Shown: positions 33,183 through 37,309 of the stretch, one piece after another
Layout of the letters: every line of letters starts with the position of its first letter
Position numbering within the stretch: position 1 is the stretch's first letter
From: CAYPTB01 sp964413535
GTDB lineage: Bacteria > Planctomycetota > UBA1135 > GCA-002686595
Assembly: GCA_964413535.1 (NCBI GenBank)
Contig: CAYPTB010000052.1
Span: forward strand, 1-37,309
DNA: 37,309 nt
Reading direction: 5' to 3'
Notes under the pieces: generated by a model
The model's input: the letters and a program-made list of their open reading frames with translations, nothing else
Databases searched by the model: none
What the model was told of the DNA's origin: nothing
Translations under genes and position numbers: made by a program

Positions 33183-35368
33183 CCGTCACCTACTTCGTCG
33201 AGATCCTGCGCGGCGTCGTCCTGCGCGGCGCCGACTTCACCCACCTCGCGCCGAGCGTCGCTGGCCGCGCCCTGTGCTGCGTCGCGATCCTGTCCCTCAG
33301 CATCGCCCGCTTCCGCAAGCAGATCGGCTGACCGCGCGCACGTCCGCGCGCAAGCGAGGAATCGTCGCGGCGGCCCAAGGAGTCGGCAATCGCACCTTCG
33401 TGCGTTCTTGTCACGTGATGCCGTCAGACGACGATGATGGACGGGGAGAATCGAAGGAGGCACGGCCATTCCGGACCGCGCGGTCGGTCGGAGCACGAGA
33501 CCTGGTCCCGTCGATTCCACGGCGAGCGACAAGTAGCGGCCATTCTCCTCGTACATCAGGCGGGCATCGATGAAGTCGCGGAGCAGCTCGCGTAGCCGGG
33601 AGTCGCTCGGAGAGGATCCAGTCTGGCTCCGGAGCTCGCGCGCAATCGCATCCGGGCTCGCGCCGGCGTCGCAGGCCAGATAGACGAGGGCTTCCTCCTC
33701 GCCGAGCGTGTACCGCGCCGTCGCGGCCGCAGTCGTGCGCGAGTCGAAGATGACCATGAAGTCAGGACCGCGCCGATACGAGAGCGCTCCCTGATTGCGG
33801 TGCCAATCTCGATTCCACTGCTCGACGCGCTTGCGGAGGAGACCGACGTAGGAGTCCGGATCCCGTCCGTCCGAGTAGGTGAATTCGAAGGCTTGCGCCA
33901 GCGCGCGCAGGCAATCGTCGTCGACGTCGTAGAGCAAACCGTAGTAGGGAAGTGGTCTGCCGAGCTCGATCCCGTGCTCCTGCGGTCGAGAGTGATACGG
34001 ACTGAAGCGATAGACCATCAACGGACCAAGGGTCGGCGGATCCAGGTGGACGAGGGACGGAACCAGCTCAGCCATCCGCTCGTACTCCTCCGGTGATTCT
34101 CCTGGAAAGCCGTGGAGGAGGTTCCAGATCACGCGGATCCCGTCGCGAGCACACCACTTGAGGAGCCGAATATTCTGGAGCGCGGTCACGCCCTTCCTCA
34201 TCGACTTCAAGATCGGTGTGCTGAGGCTCTCGATGCCGGGTTGGATCGCGCGCACGCCGGCGTCGCGCAGCGCGTCGACCTGGCGAGCGTCCAGGTTGGC
34301 CTTCGTCTCGAAGAAGAAGCCGAAGTCGTGACCGGACTCGGCGAGCCGTGGCAGCAGCGAGCGGAAGTACTTCATGTCCAGGATGTTGTCGGTGCACGTG
34401 AAATCGAGCACGCCGTACCGCTGCGCCAGGGTTGCGACCTCCTCGATCACGCGCTCGGGCGACTTGCTGCGAAAGGCCATCTCCATGCCGTTGAGACCGC
34501 AGAACGTGCAGTGTGCCTTCATGCCCCACCAGCAACCGCGCGCGGTCTCGAACGGGAGCTGCGGGAGGATCTGGTGGGCGAGCTCGTTCCGGGCGAGACG
34601 CTCGAAGTACTCGTCGAAGATGGGCACCGGAACTTCGTTCATCGCCACGCGCGGACCTTCGGTGACGGGGACTTCGATGATGGCATCGCCCTCGCGGAAG
34701 CAGAGTCCCGAAAGGCTTGGGATCGGCGCACCTGCGAGCAGGCTCTGGACGAGCTCGCACAGCACACCCTCCGCCTCGCCGCGCACGACGACGTCCACGT
34801 CGTCGAACGCTCGCAAGAGGGCAGGTCCCATCGGTCCCTCGCAGCTCGCTCCGCCGAGAACGATCTTCAGTCCGGGAGCTCGGGCCTTCAGGGTGTGTGC
34901 GAGAGCGATCGACGGCAGCATTTGCGAGTAGACCGCGCTAAAGCCGACGACGGCGGGTTCCGAGGCGAGGATCTCGCTCGCGCAGCGTTCGAGGAACGCC
35001 GGCACGAGCTCGCGTACGCGCCGCAGCTTGCCGAGGAGCTCCTTCGACATGCCGTTCGCTCGGCACAGCTCGGCGAAGCGCTCGTCCCTCTCCAGCGAGC
35101 CCTTCCGGATCTCGGGCACGCCGAAGATCCACTCGCCTGCTCCCACGTTCATCCACCGACTGCAGATCTCGCCGTACTCGTCGATGCCGAGACCGTGCTT
35201 CCGCGGGCCATGTTCGACGAGGAAGCGCAGGAACTCGAGGTACAGCGAATGCGACCGACACTCGAGACCGCCGCGTTGGAGCAGAGCGTGCAGCGCCCCG
35301 AGCTGGATCGACGGCGATCCCAAGAGATGCCAAGGCATGCAGACCAGCGAGACCGAGTCTTGTGGCAT
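32942..35368 (-). CDS. RiPP-maturation radical SAM protein with cobalamin-binding domain (abnormal C-terminal extension)
   Basis: From ATG 35368 the protein matches the RiPP maturation radical SAM protein 1 family (TIGR03975), now often called a radical SAM C-methyltransferase. A cobalamin-binding-like domain (about 120-215) precedes the radical SAM domain, with Cys279, Cys287 and Cys290 in the family's CX7CX2C form (RGCWWGMKAHCTFCGLNG). DNILDMKYF, GIESLSTPILKSMRKGVTAL and NLLHGFPGE follow. The family-like part ends near residue 618 (about 33515). The frame then continues about 190 codons of Arg/Ala-rich sequence across the ABC remnant. The native stop is probably lost, so the 3' end is uncertain; the true coding part is about 33515-35368. 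A GTG at 35416 is an alternative start. Confidence 0.85.
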   Translation of the reverse strand: MPQDSVSLVCMPWHLLGSPSIQLGALHALLQRGGLECRSHSLYLEFLRFLVEHGPRKHGLGIDEYGEICSRWMNVGAGEWIFGVPEIRKGSLERDERFAELCRANGMSKELLGKLRRVRELVPAFLERCASEILASEPAVVGFSAVYSQMLPSIALAHTLKARAPGLKIVLGGASCEGPMGPALLRAFDDVDVVVRGEAEGVLCELVQSLLAGAPIPSLSGLCFREGDAIIEVPVTEGPRVAMNEVPVPIFDEYFERLARNELAHQILPQLPFETARGCWWGMKAHCTFCGLNGMEMAFRSKSPERVIEEVATLAQRYGVLDFTCTDNILDMKYFRSLLPRLAESGHDFGFFFETKANLDARQVDALRDAGVRAIQPGIESLSTPILKSMRKGVTALQNIRLLKWCARDGIRVIWNLLHGFPGESPEEYERMAELVPSLVHLDPPTLGPLMVYRFSPYHSRPQEHGIELGRPLPYYGLLYDVDDDCLRALAQAFEFTYSDGRDPDSYVGLLRKRVEQWNRDWHRNQGALSYRRGPDFMVIFDSRTTAAATARYTLGEEEALVYLACDAGASPDAIARELRSQTGSSPSDSRLRELLRDFIDARLMYEENGRYLSLAVESTGPGLVLRPTARSGMAVPPSILPVHHRRLTASRDKNARRCDCRLLGPPRRFLACARTCARSADLLAEAGDAEGQDRDAAQGAASDARREVGEVGAAQDDAAQDLDEVGDGLTRRLQDSGGEGVLLVGGLDADRVARSQSRRIAGSPGRRQCFRGIAFGGRHVERPGGRLDGRAAPGRLRPAAALAPRFS
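33183..33331 (+). pseudogene. Orphan copy of the 3' end of the ABC transporter fusion gene
   Basis: These 149 bases match 26561-26709 with seven mismatches and no gaps, about 95% identity. The match includes the terminal SIARFRKQIG and the TGA stop. Two changes are non-conservative (Asp to His, Leu to Arg). No other part of an ABC transporter is nearby, and the sequence before 33183 is unrelated. It is a duplicated fragment or the residue of a deleted paralogue. Confidence 0.92.
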
Positions 35369-35685
35369 TGCGGATGGCGTGGGCGCGCGTCGTGTGAGGT
35401 CGCCGGACGGCAGCACCAGGACAATGCGCGTGCCACCTCGTCGCGCCTTGCTCGAGCGCCATCCAGCACGGCGTCACCGAGCCTTGGCGTGTCAACCTCG
35501 TGACGCTCGGTCACGGAGCGGCAGCGCGAATCGGGCGAGCGTCCCGTCCCTTGGGGCGCACGTTGGGAGCACGTTGCTCGACCCCCTCGGCCGGCGTGCG
35601 CCGAGAATCACTCGCCGCGCAAGGCGCGCAGGGTGTGCAGCGCCACGCCGCGAAGCGAAGTCGTCGGGGAACGGCGGCGCCGCCG
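35369..35685. other. Intergenic region between two radical SAM genes
   Basis: There are about 317 bases with no confident gene. A GTG at 35514 opens a minus-strand frame with an acidic start and a Cys-Cys-rich stretch (ARALSWCCRPATS), which could suggest a RiPP precursor. However, it has no ribosome-binding site and runs on out of frame into the radical SAM gene. I treat it as unsupported. The region must carry the promoter of the RiPP radical SAM gene unless that gene is read through from 37281. Confidence 0.4.
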
Positions 35686-37281
35686 CTAGACCTGCATCGT
35701 CACGCTGTCGTTCTCGGCCTTCATGATCCACGACTGCTTCTGGTCTTCCTTGTGGGCGCGCCAGCCGAAGACCTTGTCGAGCAGGAAGAAGGCTTTGAGC
35801 TCGACTGGGAGGGCGAAGTTGCCGGTGCGCATGCGCCACTCGGCGATCTTCTCGATCAAGCCGCGCTTGGGGCGCACGAGGCCGTGCAGGAAGGAGGAGT
35901 ACTGGTAGTAGAGGCGCCAGACCTTCTGCGCGCGCGGCGGGATGTGGCCCTTCCAGGTCTCCATCACGTGGTACTCGAGCTGGCTGCCCCATTCGATGAG
36001 CGTCTGCGGCGCCTTGTAGCCGAGGTCGAGCGCCGGCTGGTACAGGTCGTTGCCGGGGATCGGACGGAACGGGTAGACGTGCGCCGAGACCGAGGGATAG
36101 GTGGAGACGATGTCGCGCGCCTCGTGGATCGTCTTCAGCATCGACTGCTCGCTCTCGCCGGGGTAGCCGATGATGTAGGTGAGCGAGCTCGTGATGCCGC
36201 GCTTGTGCATCTCGCCGGCCGCGATCTTCGTGTCGCCCGGTTTGATCTGCTTGCCGATCTTGGCGAGCATCTCCTCGTCGGCGGCTTCGGCGCCCATCGA
36301 CGACACGTACAGCCCCGAATCCGCGAGCATGTCGAGCGTGTCGGGCTTCGCGCGGCAGATGTTGTGGATCTCGATCGTCGTGGTCCAGTGGAGCCGCATG
36401 TCGCGCGCGAGCAGGCCCTCGCAGAACTCGCGGCTGCGCTTCTCCGCCACGCCCCAGTTCGCGTCCTGGAAGCGCACGGCGTCGAACTTCCAGCGCTCGC
36501 GCAGCTCCTGGATGTCGTCGAGCATGCGCTCGCCCGGCATCGCCTTCCAGCGCTGGTTGGTGACGAGCGGCGAGCAGCAGAAGATGCACGGCTCCGGGCA
36601 GCCGAAGCTCGAGAAGTAGGTGATGCCGAAGTAGTTGGCGCCCTTGCCGAGCTTGGGCGGCGAGGGCATGCGGTTGCGCGCCTCGCGCGCGCCGGGCCGG
36701 AGCTGCCGTTCCTTGTAGGGCTCGATGTCGATCAGGTGCCAGGCCGCGTTCAGGAGCTTGTCCCAGCCGACGACCGGGCGCGTGTCCGTGCGCACCATCT
36801 GCCCGTCGCGCCACAGCACGAGCCCCGGCACGCCGGCGAGGTCCGCGCCGCACTCGACCGCTTTCACGAAGTCGAGGAACGTCAGCTCGCCCTGGCCGAG
36901 CGCGACCGCGTCGTAGACGCCGTCGCCGTTCATGTACATCTCCGGCAGGCAGCTCGCGAACCAACCGCCCGAGATGATCTTGATGTCCGGATAGGCCTGG
37001 CGGACCTTCATCGCCGCCATGTGCCCGTCCGCGACCATGTAGCCCAGGATCGCGGTCGTGCCGAAGATCGCGGCGCCCTTGCACTCCTCGAGCGCGCGGC
37101 GGTGCGCCTCCTCGTTCGAGTAGAGCGAGGCATCGAGGATCACGACCTCGTAGCCTTCCTGGTCCGGCAGAGCCCCGATGTGGAGCATCTCGAGCGGCAG
37201 GATGTCGTAGCTCGTGTACTGGCCCAGGTCCTGATTGACCTGTTGCGACTGGTACAAGACGATCTTCAGCTTGCCTGCCAT
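35686..37281 (-). CDS. Cobalamin-binding radical SAM protein
   Basis: This is a 531-residue protein from ATG 37281. The N-terminal cobalamin-binding-like Rossmann domain (about 5-140) is followed by a radical SAM domain with the canonical CX3CX2C cluster (Cys228, Cys232, Cys235 in FGCPEPCIFCC). The MGAEAADEEML and IIGYPGESEQSM segments are typical of this class. It is like the group that includes Mg-protoporphyrin cyclase (BchE) and hopanoid methyltransferases, but the specific reaction is not clear. No signal peptide is seen. It lies upstream of the RiPP radical SAM gene on the same strand, with a 317-base gap, so a shared transcript is possible but not shown. Confidence 0.9.
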   Translation of the reverse strand: MAGKLKIVLYQSQQVNQDLGQYTSYDILPLEMLHIGALPDQEGYEVVILDASLYSNEEAHRRALEECKGAAIFGTTAILGYMVADGHMAAMKVRQAYPDIKIISGGWFASCLPEMYMNGDGVYDAVALGQGELTFLDFVKAVECGADLAGVPGLVLWRDGQMVRTDTRPVVGWDKLLNAAWHLIDIEPYKERQLRPGAREARNRMPSPPKLGKGANYFGITYFSSFGCPEPCIFCCSPLVTNQRWKAMPGERMLDDIQELRERWKFDAVRFQDANWGVAEKRSREFCEGLLARDMRLHWTTTIEIHNICRAKPDTLDMLADSGLYVSSMGAEAADEEMLAKIGKQIKPGDTKIAAGEMHKRGITSSLTYIIGYPGESEQSMLKTIHEARDIVSTYPSVSAHVYPFRPIPGNDLYQPALDLGYKAPQTLIEWGSQLEYHVMETWKGHIPPRAQKVWRLYYQYSSFLHGLVRPKRGLIEKIAEWRMRTGNFALPVELKAFFLLDKVFGWRAHKEDQKQSWIMKAENDSVTMQV

Positions 37282-37309
37282 GGAGATGGTTTCCGAGTGT
37301 TCGCAGGTC

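Noticed and set aside
35149..35514. RiPP precursor starting at GTG 35514
   Set aside because: There is no ribosome-binding site, and the frame does not stop before the radical SAM gene but runs about 70 codons into it out of phase.
1..37309. Phage, integrase or insertion sequence
   Set aside because: No transposase, integrase or phage structural gene was seen; the remnants and repeats are explained without one.

Overview
The window is about 37.3 kb of very GC-rich DNA, roughly 70% by eye. It probably comes from a member of the Planctomycetota. The grounds are indirect: an ECF sigma factor of the short TIGR02999 type translationally coupled to a Hanks-type kinase with a C-terminal membrane anchor; secreted proteins made of tandem repeats; TPR-CHAT proteins; and several lipoproteins of unknown function. 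No rRNA, tRNA, CRISPR array, transposase or integrase was recognised. Almost every gene is on the minus strand, so transcription runs right to left. The exceptions are a small secreted protein (12519), an export operon (23426-26709) and one gene remnant (33183-33331).

Region 1 (1-11 kb) is a tandem family of secreted TPR-CHAT proteins. It contains a complete copy (10956 to 6814) with 14 near-identical 42-residue TPRs, a divergent complete copy (6286 to 2384), a remnant holding only the last part of a CHAT domain (2365 to 2101), and a third copy with 10 visible TPRs that runs off the left edge (1999 to below 1). Both complete copies keep the caspase-like His and Cys. A small putative secreted protein lies between the two complete copies. 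The two closely related copies share about 40 bp of conserved upstream sequence. The region looks like a recombining, expanding array.

Region 2 (11.2-22.8 kb) is an accessory envelope region on the minus strand. It holds two putative lipoprotein zinc peptidases, a truncated HNH-type endonuclease gene, an ODP-type metallo-beta-lactamase-fold protein, a 785-residue lipoprotein built of aromatic-proline repeats, a PilZ protein, two membrane fatty-acid-hydroxylase/sterol-desaturase proteins, a DUF2237 protein, a rhodanese lipoprotein, a putative porin and a DUF454 membrane protein. A strong 22-bp inverted repeat lies between the porin and rhodanese genes.

Region 3 (23.4-26.7 kb, plus strand) is a two-gene export system: an HlyD/YbhG-like adaptor and an ABC ATPase fused to an ABC-2 permease.

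Region 4 (26.7-32.9 kb, minus strand) is an ordered set: a 13-repeat lipoprotein, then an ECF sigma factor, then a transmembrane Ser/Thr kinase. The sigma and kinase genes overlap by four bases. This is probably one signalling unit.

Region 5 (32.9-37.3 kb) has an orphan copy of the 3' end of the ABC fusion gene and two cobalamin-binding radical SAM enzymes. One of these is of the RiPP-maturation family with its CX7CX2C cluster motif. Its reading frame runs about 190 codons past the expected end and crosses the ABC remnant on the opposite strand, which suggests a rearrangement scar. I could not identify a precursor peptide with confidence.
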